NCBI GenBank assembly: GCA_964463145.1
Contig: CAYXBG010000004.1
Span: 1 to 44,698 of the forward strand
DNA: 44,698 nucleotides
Source of the DNA: CAYXBG01 sp964463145
Lineage (GTDB): Bacteria; Acidobacteriota; UBA6911; RPQK01; CBDAPI01
Direction of reading: 5' to 3'
The notes under the pieces: model-generated
Told to the model about the DNA's origin: nothing
What the model saw: the letters and a program-made list of their open reading frames with translations, nothing else
Databases searched by the model: none
Made by a program: the position numbers and the translations under genes
In this document: positions 8,083-17,150 of the stretch, in pieces
Layout of the letters: every line of letters begins with the position of its first letter
How positions within the stretch are numbered: position 1 is the stretch's first letter

Positions 8083-8649
8083 ATGAATCTTCCAAATGCT
8101 TTGACTTTATCGCGTATTTTCCTTGTGCCTCCCCTAGTAGGAGTTCTTTTAACAACTAGTCCTCCGGCGCGTGAAGTTTGGGGGATTATAGTATTTGGAG
8201 CAGCTGCAACGACTGATTATCTTGATGGCTATCTAGCTCGGAAACGTAGCCAAATCACCACTTTGGGTCAACTTCTCGACCCTGTTGCAGACAAACTATT
8301 GATATCGGCAGTTTTTATCTCGTTAGTGCACCTAGGGATTGCCCCGGCCTGGATGGTAATTATCATCCTTGGTCGAGAGTTTGTAGTAACGGGGCTGCGC
8401 AGTATAGCCTCAGCTCAAGGAATCACAATCTCAGCAATGCGTCTTGGCAAGTACAAGATGGTCGCCCAAGTTGCTTGCGCGGGCTGCCTAATTGTTTTTA
8501 ATCGTCTTCCAAATACGCTTTTCTATCAAGTTGGCAAAGAGGTGCTTTTGTGGAGCGTTGTCCTACTCTCGATCATCTCAATGTTCCAGTATTTTCAGCG
8601 ATACTGGGGCCCGATTCAGCAGCGAGTCAAGACTAACCCAAATCAATAA
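8083..8649 (+). CDS. pgsA: CDP-diacylglycerol--glycerol-3-phosphate 3-phosphatidyltransferase
   Basis: PgsA makes phosphatidylglycerol phosphate, the committed step to phosphatidylglycerol and cardiolipin. The 188-residue integral membrane protein carries a perfect CDP-alcohol phosphotransferase motif: D48-G49-x2-A52-R53-x8-G62-x3-D66-x3-D70. Several hydrophobic helices follow. The N-terminal MNLPNALTLSRIFLVP is typical of PgsA rather than of phosphatidylserine synthase. An AGGGG stretch sits just before the ATG. aroDE starts 14 bases after the stop and thrB overlaps aroDE, so pgsA is probably the first gene of a three-gene transcript with no metabolic link. Confidence 0.95.
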   Translation: MNLPNALTLSRIFLVPPLVGVLLTTSPPAREVWGIIVFGAAATTDYLDGYLARKRSQITTLGQLLDPVADKLLISAVFISLVHLGIAPAWMVIIILGREFVVTGLRSIASAQGITISAMRLGKYKMVAQVACAGCLIVFNRLPNTLFYQVGKEVLLWSVVLLSIISMFQYFQRYWGPIQQRVKTNPNQ

Positions 8650-8662
8650 ACCCCTGCACCGA

Positions 8663-10114
8663 ATGAAACTGTGTCTAACATTGGCCGAGGCTTCCCTCTC
8701 CGCCCTACAAGAAAAAGTGGACTTTTTTGATGGGCACGCCCAGTTTATTGAAACTCGTCTCGATTTTTTGGATTCCCCCGGGCTTCCGAGCTTACCAGAG
8801 CCTAGGTCCTCGCGTTACATAGCTACTTGTAGGCCTGGCCGAGAAGGAGGGAACTTCCAGAGAAGCGAAGAAGAGCGTATCGATATGTTGCGGGCAGCAG
8901 TGAGTGCGGGGTACGACTGGATTGACGTGGAACACGATGTAGATCTGCCCTTCGACATTCCTTCAACAACACGCATTATTCGCTCGCGGCACATATTCGG
9001 AAACTTTCCAAAGGATTTGAGCCATGAGTTTCAATGTCTGATTGGTAGAGGAGATGTTACCAAGCTTGCCGTCAACATATTGTCAACTCGGCAGCTCACG
9101 GAACTCCTAAGCTGGATGGTGAATCAAAGTGACGATTTTACTGATCGAATCATCATCGGGATGGGGGTGCTGGGGCAGCCCTCACGCTACCTTGGACCCT
9201 TACTCGGCAGCCCTTGGACCTATGCCTGTGAGGATAGTGGCATGGAAGTGGCTCCTGGTCAGTTATCTCTTCAAGAGGCAAAGAATGTCCACCTAACAGG
9301 GAAAACTACTCCCCTCTATGGAGTCATTGGCAACCCAGTAGCACATTCACTCTCCCCTCACCTACACAATCGGTTACTACGTCATTACGAGTGTTCGGGA
9401 GCTTATATTCGCCTGCCACTCGATGAGCTTCCTGCTTGGTTTGATTATGTTGAAAGATCCAAGCTTAACTTCTGTGGCTACAGTGTTACCCTGCCTTTCA
9501 AGAAGGACATACTGGAGTTTTGCAATAGGTGCTCTTCTCCCGTGGCCTCCATAAACACTCTCCAAAGAAAAGAGACAGAATGGATTGGAGCGAATACTGA
9601 CCATGCTGCTTTTCTAACACCACTTAGGGAAAAATATAAACTTGAAGGAAGTTCAGCTGTCGTTTTGGGCAATGGGGGTGTCGCTCAAACGGTTGTCGGT
9701 GCCCTTAAGAGGGAAGGGGTTACAGTAAAAATAGCTGGACGAGACCCAGAGAGGGCGTGCAGATTTGGTCAAATTTTTGATGTTTCCTGGAGTCTAATAT
9801 CTGATCTAGAGCAGTCTGCTGATTTGTTAGTCAATGCCACGCCGGTCGGTCAGTACCCTGAAGTCGCCGATTCTCCGCTGGATGCTTCCCAGATTGACTA
9901 TAAATGGGTGTATGATCTGATTTACAATCCAGAAAAAACTAGACTTCTGAGAGAAGCTGAAGAAAAAGGCTGTGGCATCATCTCGGGAATCGAAATGTTT
10001 GCGGAACAAGGGGCCGCACAGTTTAAGATCTGGACCGGAATTGATCCGGATCGTGCCCTGGTAAGTGAAATTATCAAAGAGGTTTTGTCTCAAGATGTCA
10101 CCAAAAGTGTTTGA
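8663..10114 (+). CDS. aroDE: Bifunctional 3-dehydroquinate dehydratase (type I) / shikimate dehydrogenase
   Basis: This 483-residue fusion does two successive shikimate-pathway steps. The N-terminal type I dehydroquinase region (about 1-205) has IDVEHDVD near 87-94, the catalytic histidine H110 in IIRSRHIF and the Schiff-base lysine K134 in TKLAVN. The C-terminal shikimate dehydrogenase begins with YGVIGNPVAHSLSPHLHN (219-236), has the catalytic lysine K280 in SVTLPFKK, the acidic NTDH site, and a Rossmann turn GNGGVAQ. I chose the ATG at 8663, 14 bases after pgsA, because the longer open frame back to 8492 overlaps pgsA and encodes non-conserved residues. The dehydratase half is shorter and more divergent than stand-alone AroD, but both key residues are kept. 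Confidence 0.93.
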   Translation: MKLCLTLAEASLSALQEKVDFFDGHAQFIETRLDFLDSPGLPSLPEPRSSRYIATCRPGREGGNFQRSEEERIDMLRAAVSAGYDWIDVEHDVDLPFDIPSTTRIIRSRHIFGNFPKDLSHEFQCLIGRGDVTKLAVNILSTRQLTELLSWMVNQSDDFTDRIIIGMGVLGQPSRYLGPLLGSPWTYACEDSGMEVAPGQLSLQEAKNVHLTGKTTPLYGVIGNPVAHSLSPHLHNRLLRHYECSGAYIRLPLDELPAWFDYVERSKLNFCGYSVTLPFKKDILEFCNRCSSPVASINTLQRKETEWIGANTDHAAFLTPLREKYKLEGSSAVVLGNGGVAQTVVGALKREGVTVKIAGRDPERACRFGQIFDVSWSLISDLEQSADLLVNATPVGQYPEVADSPLDASQIDYKWVYDLIYNPEKTRLLREAEEKGCGIISGIEMFAEQGAAQFKIWTGIDPDRALVSEIIKEVLSQDVTKSV

Positions 10115-10994
10115 AGTGGTGGTGCCTGGGAGCACTGCTAATCTCGGTTCCGGATTTGATACGATCTCTGCTGCCTTAACACTTTTTCTGCGAGTTCGGG
10201 TTACTCCTGGACCGGCCAAAAATATTGCCTGGGCTGGTGATGTCCCTGGCGAAAATATCCTTGAGCGGGCGCTGCTAGATGCCCTGAAATTTATGGGCTG
10301 TGAACAACCGGGCTTGGAGATTGAGGTGAACAATGAAATACCTTTAGGGAGGGGTCTTGGCAGCAGTGGGGCAGCGATCGTAGCTGGTATTAAAATAGCG
10401 GAGCATATTGCTTGCCGGAGCCTGACGGTCGAAGAGGTTATGAGCATAGCTATGCCCCTGGAGGGCCATCCTGAAAATGTTGCTGCAAGCCTCTTGGGGG
10501 GATGGGTAATATCAAGATCCCTAGAAGAAAAGGTAAGTTGCGAGAAGATTCAATCAGCACTGCAGTGCCATTTTGTTTTGGCTGTTCCGCAAGTCACAGT
10601 GTCCACGCATAAAGCACGACAAGTTCTTCCGAAATCTTATTCTCTGGAAGATACTGTTTTCAATTTGCAAAGATGCGCCTTATTCATTCACGTGCTTCAC
10701 ACCGGTAACAAAACCCTTCTGCGTGAGGCGACTCAAGACAGAATTCACCAATCTTATCGTGCCCGGCTGGTGAAAGGCCTAGATGCTCTTCTAGAACTCC
10801 AAGAGCTGCCTTCACGTATACGCAACAGATTGTTGTCACTGACTATAAGTGGCTCAGGGCCAACCGTATTAGCCTTGGTCGACGGTGAAAAGGATGCCGT
10901 GGGGTCATGGATGGAAGAGATTTTTCGTTCTCGGGGTACTGAGGCACAGATTTACGACTTGGACCTTGCCTTGAAAGGCGCACAATTATCCTAA
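10095..10994 (+). CDS. thrB: Homoserine kinase (GHMP family)
   Basis: ThrB phosphorylates homoserine in threonine synthesis. The protein begins with the family's opening VVVPGSTANLGSGFDTI and has the GHMP ATP-binding loop PLGRGLGSSGAAIVAG. Near the C terminus the third GHMP motif ISGSGPTVLAL is present. From the ATG at 10095 the protein is 299 residues, the normal size. This start overlaps the aroDE stop by 20 bases, with GAGG at 10079-10082 upstream. An in-frame GTG at 10065 would add ten residues that look unlike ThrB. Overlap with aroDE suggests translational coupling. The other threonine genes are not in the window. Confidence 0.95.
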   Translation: MSPKVFEVVVPGSTANLGSGFDTISAALTLFLRVRVTPGPAKNIAWAGDVPGENILERALLDALKFMGCEQPGLEIEVNNEIPLGRGLGSSGAAIVAGIKIAEHIACRSLTVEEVMSIAMPLEGHPENVAASLLGGWVISRSLEEKVSCEKIQSALQCHFVLAVPQVTVSTHKARQVLPKSYSLEDTVFNLQRCALFIHVLHTGNKTLLREATQDRIHQSYRARLVKGLDALLELQELPSRIRNRLLSLTISGSGPTVLALVDGEKDAVGSWMEEIFRSRGTEAQIYDLDLALKGAQLS

Positions 10995-11002
10995 TGAGAT
11001 TT

Positions 11003-11035
11003 GCCCGAAATACAGGCTTTGTACCTGGATAGGGC
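11003..11035. terminator. Weak hairpin between convergent thrB and the Gfo/Idh/MocA gene
   Basis: GCCC (11003-11006) pairs with GGGC (11032-11035), and an inner CAGG pairs with CCTG around a 7-base loop, with an internal loop between the two stems. TTT follows on the plus strand. It sits in the 42-base space between two converging genes, where a terminator would be expected, but it is thermodynamically modest. Confidence 0.3.
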
Positions 11036-11036
11036 T

Positions 11037-12317
11037 TTAAGCTGAGTAATAGAATTGTGGTGGTATATCGAGCTTTTCGCCCTTCTCAATCGACTCTGCC
11101 CCTAGAATAAGAGGAGAGGAAGCGTTCATTCCTTCAATTCCGTCACAAAGATTGGGTGCTCTGTGACGAATTGTATGGCAAAAGGCGGCCAGCTCATCAT
11201 GATAAGCACGTAGCGGGCTGTATTTGGAAGCAGCAGCAGATACCTGCGAACCTGCAGCATCCCTCAATCTGCTCTCCGATGCAGACATTGTTGGGGCACC
11301 TGTCTTGGCGGCCTCTACTTCAATTTGAGTGGCCCTACTGTTTTTCTTCCCTTCCGAAAAAAGCATAGCTTGTCTCTCACCACTCAGGACAATCGTTCCT
11401 TCGGTACCCATTATTTGTTCGTAGTAGTGATCCTGGCGGTTGGATTGGATTGAGGAATAAGTGAAAGTCAGATCGTCCGGGTATTCGTAGGTCAAGTAGA
11501 GGTGGTCGGGGATTTCTCGGCCGTCTTTGAATCTATAGGTCCCTCCTGAACCGTAGACGGAAGTAGGCGCCCCATCAGCAAACCAGTTTACAATCTGAAG
11601 TTGATGGCTTCCGAGCTCAGACAGTAGTCCGAGGGAGAATTTTTTGTAGAGTCTCCAGTTTTTCAAATGCTCAAGAGAAGGATAGCCATGCGGGCGGGGA
11701 TCAAAATCAAGCTCTGGGACTGGCCGTCGCCAGTCGCCGTTTCTGTGCCACAGTGCCCTAATGTGGTAGACATCACCTATAACTCCTGCTTGAATTAGTG
11801 CATAGGCTTCCTGGTAAAGAGGGTTAGCGTTTCTTTGGTGGCCAATTTGGAGGGTGCGTCTAGCTTTCTGCGCGGCCTTGATCATACTGAGGCAGCCATC
11901 AATCGAAGGGTGCATCATCTTCTCGCAGAATACATGTTTTCTGGCCTCAAGTGCTGCAATGGTGAGTGGTGCATGCATCCAGAGAGGAGCCGCAATTAAA
12001 ACGGCTTCTATGTCTCTTCTCTCTAGCATCTGGTCAAAATTGGTATAGCCCTGAGCCTTTGGATCGTGGATAGTTCTTATTTTATTCAGGCCTTTTTCGA
12101 AGTTGTCAGGAGAGATGTCACACATTGCAACTAGTTGCATGTGACTGGTTGGGGCATTTTCAATTAAAACCCCACCCTGGCCACCACAGCCAACAATCGC
12201 GGTACGGACGGGACGCATGCGCCGAGCCTGCCAGAGCAATGCTCCGGTAGGCGGAATTGTTGCAACGGCTCTGATGAAATTACGTCTTCCAATCCGTCTT
12301 TGTTCTTCGTTGAGCAC
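11037..12317 (-). CDS. Gfo/Idh/MocA family oxidoreductase with Tat-type N terminus
   Basis: This 426-residue NAD(P)-dependent sugar-type dehydrogenase has a Rossmann start TAIVGCGGQGG near residues 38-48 after an N-terminal IGRRNFIRA twin-arginine-like motif. That suggests export with its cofactor already bound. The usual EKP catalytic-site motif is EKMM here (HVFCEKMMHP): the lysine is kept and the proline replaced. The C-terminal half has the family's GDVYHIRALWHRNGDW and LLSELGSHQLQIVNW stretches, with the histidine of the active-site region present. The substrate is unknown. It is the last gene of a tight apbE-doxX-Gfo operon, 32 bases after doxX, which suggests a link to membrane redox chemistry rather than ordinary cytoplasmic sugar use. 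Confidence 0.88.
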   Translation of the reverse strand: MLNEEQRRIGRRNFIRAVATIPPTGALLWQARRMRPVRTAIVGCGGQGGVLIENAPTSHMQLVAMCDISPDNFEKGLNKIRTIHDPKAQGYTNFDQMLERRDIEAVLIAAPLWMHAPLTIAALEARKHVFCEKMMHPSIDGCLSMIKAAQKARRTLQIGHQRNANPLYQEAYALIQAGVIGDVYHIRALWHRNGDWRRPVPELDFDPRPHGYPSLEHLKNWRLYKKFSLGLLSELGSHQLQIVNWFADGAPTSVYGSGGTYRFKDGREIPDHLYLTYEYPDDLTFTYSSIQSNRQDHYYEQIMGTEGTIVLSGERQAMLFSEGKKNSRATQIEVEAAKTGAPTMSASESRLRDAAGSQVSAAASKYSPLRAYHDELAAFCHTIRHRAPNLCDGIEGMNASSPLILGAESIEKGEKLDIPPQFYYSA

Positions 12318-12349
12318 GCTATCTCCTTATCGCTCTGACATTGGATGTT

Positions 12350-12862
12350 CTATGGGGAAAAAATCGATTGCCGTTTTTCACGCCAATTCGAAATCAGAAT
12401 GTCTAATCCTGTCACTTGACCAGCAGGAAAGACAGCTATAACCAGAAGCAATAAAGCTTCAATAAGAGTCTTGTTTACTAAGAATTCGAAACCTTCCGGC
12501 CCAGATACTATGAAACCCATAACGGGGATAGGTGGGGCGGCAAGGAAAAAAAGGAATACAAGGACAAACCCAATTGTAGCTGCAATACGAGAGAAAAGAC
12601 CTATCATTAATAGTAATCCAGTCAAGAGAAGGCCCCAGACAACCAAGAAATCTGTTAAGTTCAATACAGCTGGCCAGTCTGCGATTTGTTGGAAAGATGC
12701 CCCTAACCAGCCACTGGCGCTGGACAGGTATCCCTTAGAAGACCAATCGGGTTCCCTTAGTTTTCCCAGGCCTTGATAGAAAAGATGCCAGCCAGCCAGG
12801 AACCTCACTAATGCCAGGGTTATCTGTTGCAAGAGTGAATATGAGGAGTCTTTTACAATCAT
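12350..12862 (-). CDS. DoxX family membrane protein
   Basis: The 170-residue protein has four predicted hydrophobic helices. The first contains LALVRFLAGWHLFYQGLGKL, the typical DoxX opening with a conserved RxxxGxxFxxxGxxKL pattern. The family takes its name from the small subunit of an archaeal thiosulfate:quinone oxidoreductase, but most bacterial members are of unknown function. Its start codon overlaps the apbE stop in an ATGA arrangement at 12859-12862, so the two are translationally coupled. Because its neighbours are a flavin transferase and a Tat-type oxidoreductase, a role in passing electrons to or from the membrane quinone pool is plausible but only inferred. Confidence 0.85.
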   Translation of the reverse strand: MIVKDSSYSLLQQITLALVRFLAGWHLFYQGLGKLREPDWSSKGYLSSASGWLGASFQQIADWPAVLNLTDFLVVWGLLLTGLLLMIGLFSRIAATIGFVLVFLFFLAAPPIPVMGFIVSGPEGFEFLVNKTLIEALLLLVIAVFPAGQVTGLDILISNWREKRQSIFSP

Positions 12863-13935
12863 TGAACTAACTGCACTTTATCCTGAAGAGATCCAAGGGC
12901 CTCGATAAACAAATTCGCCTCCTCGTCTTGTTTCCGCCTAACCACTAGAGCTCCTACTCCGGGATGTGAATTGCAATAGGCGCGAATCTCTCGTGTGTCC
13001 ATGACGAAAAACGCCGTTGAAAGAGCATCGGCTAAGGCGCCAGTTGGGGCAACGGCCAAAGAGAGTAATCTCTCTCGGGCCGGGTAGCCAGTCCTCGGGT
13101 CGATAATGTGACCAAATCGCCGGTCATCAATCACAAATCCTTGCTCTCCAGAACCTGAGGTTGCCAAGGCACTGTTCACGAGTCGCAGTATGGCAAAATC
13201 CTCATCAGTTTTCAAGGGATGACGGATGCCCACCGGCCAACCCATATTGGGGCTATCTGGAGCATCACCCACAGCCATGATAGTGCTGAACCCCGCGTGT
13301 AGCAATACGTCTCTAAGCCCGTTGCCCCGCAACAGATCTACAGCTCGATCTAGAGCATATCCTTTACCAATACTCCCAAGGTTGATTTCTACTCCTGAAC
13401 GACGAAAGCGCAGTGTGCCCATTTCTAGATCGATTTCCAGTAGTCGAGAGCCAATGATGTTTTTGATGGCCGCGATTTCATCATCATCGGGAATACGGCC
13501 TTGACGATCAAAAAAGCCCCAGGCTCTCCCATAAGGAGCTCCCGTAATATCGAAAGCCCCACCAGTCTCAATACTTAATTGTTTTGCCTGCTTGAGCAGC
13601 TGTAGGAGTTGCGGTTCAACAGGAAAAGGACTGCAGTCTGCGGCTGCATTGATCCGGCTCACTTCACTAGATGGCAGATAGACCGACAATTGAGCCTCTA
13701 GATTATCTACTAGGTCAAATGCTTCTTGGACTTTTGGGAGATGACTCCGATTCGAATCCGGGATCCGGATTTGGAAATCACAGGCCATAGCAGAGCGTGT
13801 TGTGCAAAGGAGCTGCGGCTCAAGCAATCCATTAAAAAGCTTCTCTAGCGGACTCTTTGATCCATAGGCGGAATGACTTGAGAAAAGATGGCGCCGGTTG
13901 GTCTGGATCCGTGGGGAGTTTTTGGGAAACCGCAT
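12859..13935 (-). CDS. apbE: FAD:protein FMN transferase (ApbE family)
   Basis: ApbE attaches FMN covalently to Ser/Thr of exported or membrane redox proteins, using FAD. The 358-residue protein keeps the family order: AMACDFQIRI near 49-58, YGRAWGFFDRQG, INLGSIGKGYALDRAVDLL, a VLLHAGFSTIMAVGD stretch (usually NAGGDI), and GHIIDPRTGYP followed by ADALSTAFFVM, where the metal-binding aspartate lies. The N terminus has no clear signal peptide or lipobox, unlike many ApbE proteins. No FMN-binding-domain target protein (RnfG/NqrC type) is visible in the window. First gene of the operon with doxX and a Gfo/Idh/MocA gene; divergent from the GT39-like gene. Confidence 0.9.
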   Translation of the reverse strand: MRFPKNSPRIQTNRRHLFSSHSAYGSKSPLEKLFNGLLEPQLLCTTRSAMACDFQIRIPDSNRSHLPKVQEAFDLVDNLEAQLSVYLPSSEVSRINAAADCSPFPVEPQLLQLLKQAKQLSIETGGAFDITGAPYGRAWGFFDRQGRIPDDDEIAAIKNIIGSRLLEIDLEMGTLRFRRSGVEINLGSIGKGYALDRAVDLLRGNGLRDVLLHAGFSTIMAVGDAPDSPNMGWPVGIRHPLKTDEDFAILRLVNSALATSGSGEQGFVIDDRRFGHIIDPRTGYPARERLLSLAVAPTGALADALSTAFFVMDTREIRAYCNSHPGVGALVVRRKQDEEANLFIEALGSLQDKVQLVQ

Positions 13936-14004
13936 GAGTAGTGAGAACCTAAAAAAAGATTTATGGCATGATCATAGCTGAAAAATTGATAGTATTCAGT
14001 CGAT

Positions 14005-15684
14005 TTGCTCCAAGTGTTATCCAAGTTGAAGATCAGTCTCCCTAAGCAAGCACCACAAATCCGTGTGTTGGAGCTTGCAGGAATTTTTCTAATTGCGCTA
14101 ATTCTCCAAGGGCCTTTTTTGGACAAGGCTTTTCACATCGATGATACGGTAGTCTTGGAAGTGTCAAAGAGGATCCTAGAAGATCCGCTCGATCCTCTAG
14201 CCGGCACCTTCGACTGGAACGGAAGTATCCGGCCTCTCTGGAAGGTTACTACCAACCCTCCCCTCCTAAGTTATTACCTGGCGCCGGTTCTCTTCTTCTG
14301 TGGGTTTTCGGAAATCGCCATGCATCTCGCCATGGTTCCATTCCTCTTCCTCCTTCTCGCATCTTGCCTGGTTTTGGCTAAGCGTTTCGGTGCGGATCCG
14401 TGGTTGACCATGCTAACCGTTGGTAGCAGTTCTGCTGTTCTGGTCTCTATGAATATCATGCGTGATGTTCCAGCCCTTGCCCTTGCTAACGCTGGATTTG
14501 CCCTTGCCATGATTGGTGCGGATTCACGTCCTGGTCGTCGCAGTTATCTGGCAATCGGAGTAATTCTGATTGGGTTGGGGGTGATCACTAAGTACTCAGC
14601 AGTTGTGTACCTTGTCGTCCTTGCCATTTATCTCCTATGGTCAGGCAGGAAAGAATTGGTTAAATGGCTGGTTTTGGGTTGTTCTCCTCTTGCGATATGG
14701 TGCCTACTCACCTGGTTGCAGTATGGTGAAGCCCATCCGGTATTCCTACTGACGCGTGAGATCGTTAGGGCATCAAGGCCTGCTTTCATGGCTAAGTATT
14801 TCTCGATGTTGGTTGCGTTGAGCAGTGTTTGCCTAGTGTTACCTTTTCTACTTGCCCGAACCTGGTGCCACCCGAGAAAATGGCAGATTGTCAACGGGGT
14901 TTTTGGGCTAGCGATGCTAGCTCTGGTTTACCTATATCAAGGTCATACAGCCCTCCAATTTTACTTTTGGCTTGTGGCGGGAAGTCTTAGTCTGGGAGCA
15001 CTAGTGCTAGTTGTGCTCCTGCCAGAAGGGAAGCCAGGCTTGGATCCAGTAGACACCTTTTTGTTTCTCTGGGCGGGAGGGTTTCTTTTCTTTAGCCTCT
15101 TTGTAGTTCCTTTTCAAGCGGTCCGGCACATTCTCCCCGCCTTGGTGCCGATAGTTATTCTTTGCTTTAGAAAAATGCGAACTCAGCTCGGGCAAAAGAA
15201 GGTGTGCAGATGGCCTTGGGTAGTAGTGGTGGCCCAGTTGACTTTGACAATGTTGGTTGGTTGGGCCGACCTGCAGTACGCAAATGTCTATCGAGATTTC
15301 ACGACTTATATCAAGGAGCGATACGATGGCGAAAAGGTTTGGTATGTAGGGCACTGGGGATGGAAGGCGTATGCTGATTTTTCAGGATTCCAGCAGCTTC
15401 ATCGAAAAGGCAATGACCCTCCTCCAGGGAGTATTTTTGTTTGGCCGAAAAAAGTCCACATAGGGACCCCTTTCCAAGAGAGGCAGCACTTTGAAGGCAG
15501 CCTGGAACTGATAGAGAGTCACGAAATAGGCTCCCGGCTCCCCATCAGAACTATGAGTCGACCCAACGCTTTTTTTTACGCTTTGGTTGGCCAGAATATT
15601 CCGTTTGCATTCTCAAGTAGCTCCCTGGAAACGCTTGAGATTTATCGAGTCTCTAATCTAAAGAAGCCAGCTGAAATCCCTTAA
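14005..15684 (+). CDS. GT39-like (PMT/ArnT-type) membrane glycosyltransferase
   Basis: This 559-residue protein has about ten hydrophobic segments. The first loop contains FHIDDTVVLEVSKRI near 46-60, where the acidic DD pair matches the catalytic aspartate region of GT-C enzymes such as ArnT and PMT. These enzymes take a sugar from polyprenyl phosphate and transfer it on the outer face of the membrane. A short soluble C-terminal part follows the last helix. The start is uncertain: TTG at 14005 is the longest, GTG at 14014 and TTG at 14026 are alternatives, and none has a clear ribosome site. gltX and then a GT2 glycosyltransferase that could make the lipid-linked donor follow downstream. Confidence 0.75.
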   Translation: MLQVLSKLKISLPKQAPQIRVLELAGIFLIALILQGPFLDKAFHIDDTVVLEVSKRILEDPLDPLAGTFDWNGSIRPLWKVTTNPPLLSYYLAPVLFFCGFSEIAMHLAMVPFLFLLLASCLVLAKRFGADPWLTMLTVGSSSAVLVSMNIMRDVPALALANAGFALAMIGADSRPGRRSYLAIGVILIGLGVITKYSAVVYLVVLAIYLLWSGRKELVKWLVLGCSPLAIWCLLTWLQYGEAHPVFLLTREIVRASRPAFMAKYFSMLVALSSVCLVLPFLLARTWCHPRKWQIVNGVFGLAMLALVYLYQGHTALQFYFWLVAGSLSLGALVLVVLLPEGKPGLDPVDTFLFLWAGGFLFFSLFVVPFQAVRHILPALVPIVILCFRKMRTQLGQKKVCRWPWVVVVAQLTLTMLVGWADLQYANVYRDFTTYIKERYDGEKVWYVGHWGWKAYADFSGFQQLHRKGNDPPPGSIFVWPKKVHIGTPFQERQHFEGSLELIESHEIGSRLPIRTMSRPNAFFYALVGQNIPFAFSSSSLETLEIYRVSNLKKPAEIP

Positions 15685-15698
15685 CGATCCATTTCCAG

Positions 15699-15704
15699 TA
15701 TAAT
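15699..15704 (+). promoter_or_regulatory. Possible -10 element for gltX
   Basis: A perfect TATAAT lies 18 bases before the gltX ATG, in the 38-base gap after the GT39-like gene. No -35 hexamer is found at 16-18 bases upstream. Transcription from here would give a very short leader of about 12 bases. Confidence 0.3.
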
Positions 15705-15722
15705 CGGTATCCGGTTGAAATC

Positions 15723-17150
15723 ATGACAGTTAGAGTTCGTTTTGCCCCAAGCCCCACTGGATATCTTCATATCGGTGGTGCCAGAACAGCCCTTTTTAAT
15801 TGGATTTTTGCCCGAAAGATGTCTGGGCAAATGCTTATTCGCATAGAGGACACTGATGAAGGTCGGTCTAGCCAGGAACTCACTGAAGGTATTCTGGAGG
15901 GTATGGCCTGGTTAGGCCTCGATTGGAATGAAGGTCCTTACTATCAGTCTAAAAGGACAGATGTCTATAATGCTTTGTGCGATAAACTTTTGAAAGCCGG
16001 GTTTGCTTACCGCTGTTTCTGTAAAGATGTCGCCGATAAGCACCCTGCCTCTAATCCAGAGTCGGCGTCGCATAGATGTCGAGAAGCAGGTCGCTTGACA
16101 GGTCCTGAAGGCGTCCGCGGTGAAACTGCTGTGGTCCGATTCAGGGTTCCTTCAGGGCGGACAATCTCTTTTGTCGACATAGTCCATGGGGAGGTACGGG
16201 TCGATTCCACAGAGATTGAAGACTTCGCCTTATTGCGATCAGATGGATCTCCCACCTACCATCTGTCAGTGGTGGCCGACGACTTGGCTATGGGTATCAC
16301 CGATGTGATACGGGGAGCGGATCATCTTTCGAACACACCTAAACAAATTCTTGTTTACCAGGCCATTGGGCAAGCCCCTCCCCGATTTGCGCATTTGCCT
16401 CTGATTCTTGGTCCAGATAAAACCCGGTTGAGCAAGAGGCATGGTGCAACTTCGATTCTCGAGTTTCAGAAAGAAGGTTTTCTCCCATCTGCTCTGCGGA
16501 ATTATCTTTTACGTCTGGGCTGGTCGGGAAGTTCTGACCGAGAAATTTTTGAGGATCAGGAAATGATCAAAGCATTCCAGCTTGAGGATGTTAACAGGAG
16601 TAATGCCCTGTGGAGTCCGGAAAAACTCGAGTGGGTGAATGCCAAAATGATGGGATTGGCCAACACCACAGAACTAGCGGAGGTGGTACAAAAACAACTT
16701 AAATCTGCTGATCTCTGGAGACCGGAATGGGAAGAGGAAGAACGTAATGTCTACGAGTCTCGGATCGCTCTTCTCCAGTCAAAAGTGCGCAGAACCACCG
16801 ATTTCCTTCAACAAGGACGAGCCTTTTTCACAGACGATTTTGATTACCAAAGGGATGCAGTTGAGGCGTATTTATCTGTTTCTCCAGAAGATGCAAGGCT
16901 TATGGACTCCCTGAAGCAGTTGTTGGAGGCTTATCAGGCGCTTCGCGATTTCGACTTAGTGACTACTGAAAAGACCTTGCGCGATATTAGCAGTACTGAG
17001 GGAGTGAAAACTGGGCATTTAATCGGGGCAGTTAGAGTGGCTCTGACTGGGCAAAAGGTCGCTCCTGGTATCTTTGATGTGGTTATTGCACTGGGTCAAG
17101 CTACAGTTATAAGGCGATTACAACGGGTTATTTCTTTTCTGGGGGCTTAA
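15723..17150 (+). CDS. gltX: Glutamate--tRNA ligase
   Basis: GluRS charges tRNA-Glu. In bacteria lacking GlnRS it also charges tRNA-Gln for GatCAB. The 475-residue protein has the class I signature PSPTGYLHIGGARTALFN near residues 9-26 (HIGH variant) and the KMSKS-type loop TRLSKRHGA near residue 237. The C-terminal anticodon-binding helical domain is complete and of normal size. It ends in TAA sharing one base with the next ATG (17150), so the GT2 gene is coupled. gatC and gatA at 19.5-21.3 kb, with no glnS seen, fit a non-discriminating GluRS, but the discrimination residues cannot be judged by eye. Confidence 0.97.
   Translation: MTVRVRFAPSPTGYLHIGGARTALFNWIFARKMSGQMLIRIEDTDEGRSSQELTEGILEGMAWLGLDWNEGPYYQSKRTDVYNALCDKLLKAGFAYRCFCKDVADKHPASNPESASHRCREAGRLTGPEGVRGETAVVRFRVPSGRTISFVDIVHGEVRVDSTEIEDFALLRSDGSPTYHLSVVADDLAMGITDVIRGADHLSNTPKQILVYQAIGQAPPRFAHLPLILGPDKTRLSKRHGATSILEFQKEGFLPSALRNYLLRLGWSGSSDREIFEDQEMIKAFQLEDVNRSNALWSPEKLEWVNAKMMGLANTTELAEVVQKQLKSADLWRPEWEEEERNVYESRIALLQSKVRRTTDFLQQGRAFFTDDFDYQRDAVEAYLSVSPEDARLMDSLKQLLEAYQALRDFDLVTTEKTLRDISSTEGVKTGHLIGAVRVALTGQKVAPGIFDVVIALGQATVIRRLQRVISFLGA

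Noticed and set aside
9827..10447. 206-codon minus-strand frame over aroDE and thrB
   Set aside because: Both plus-strand genes are well supported by family motifs, and this frame is an antisense shadow.
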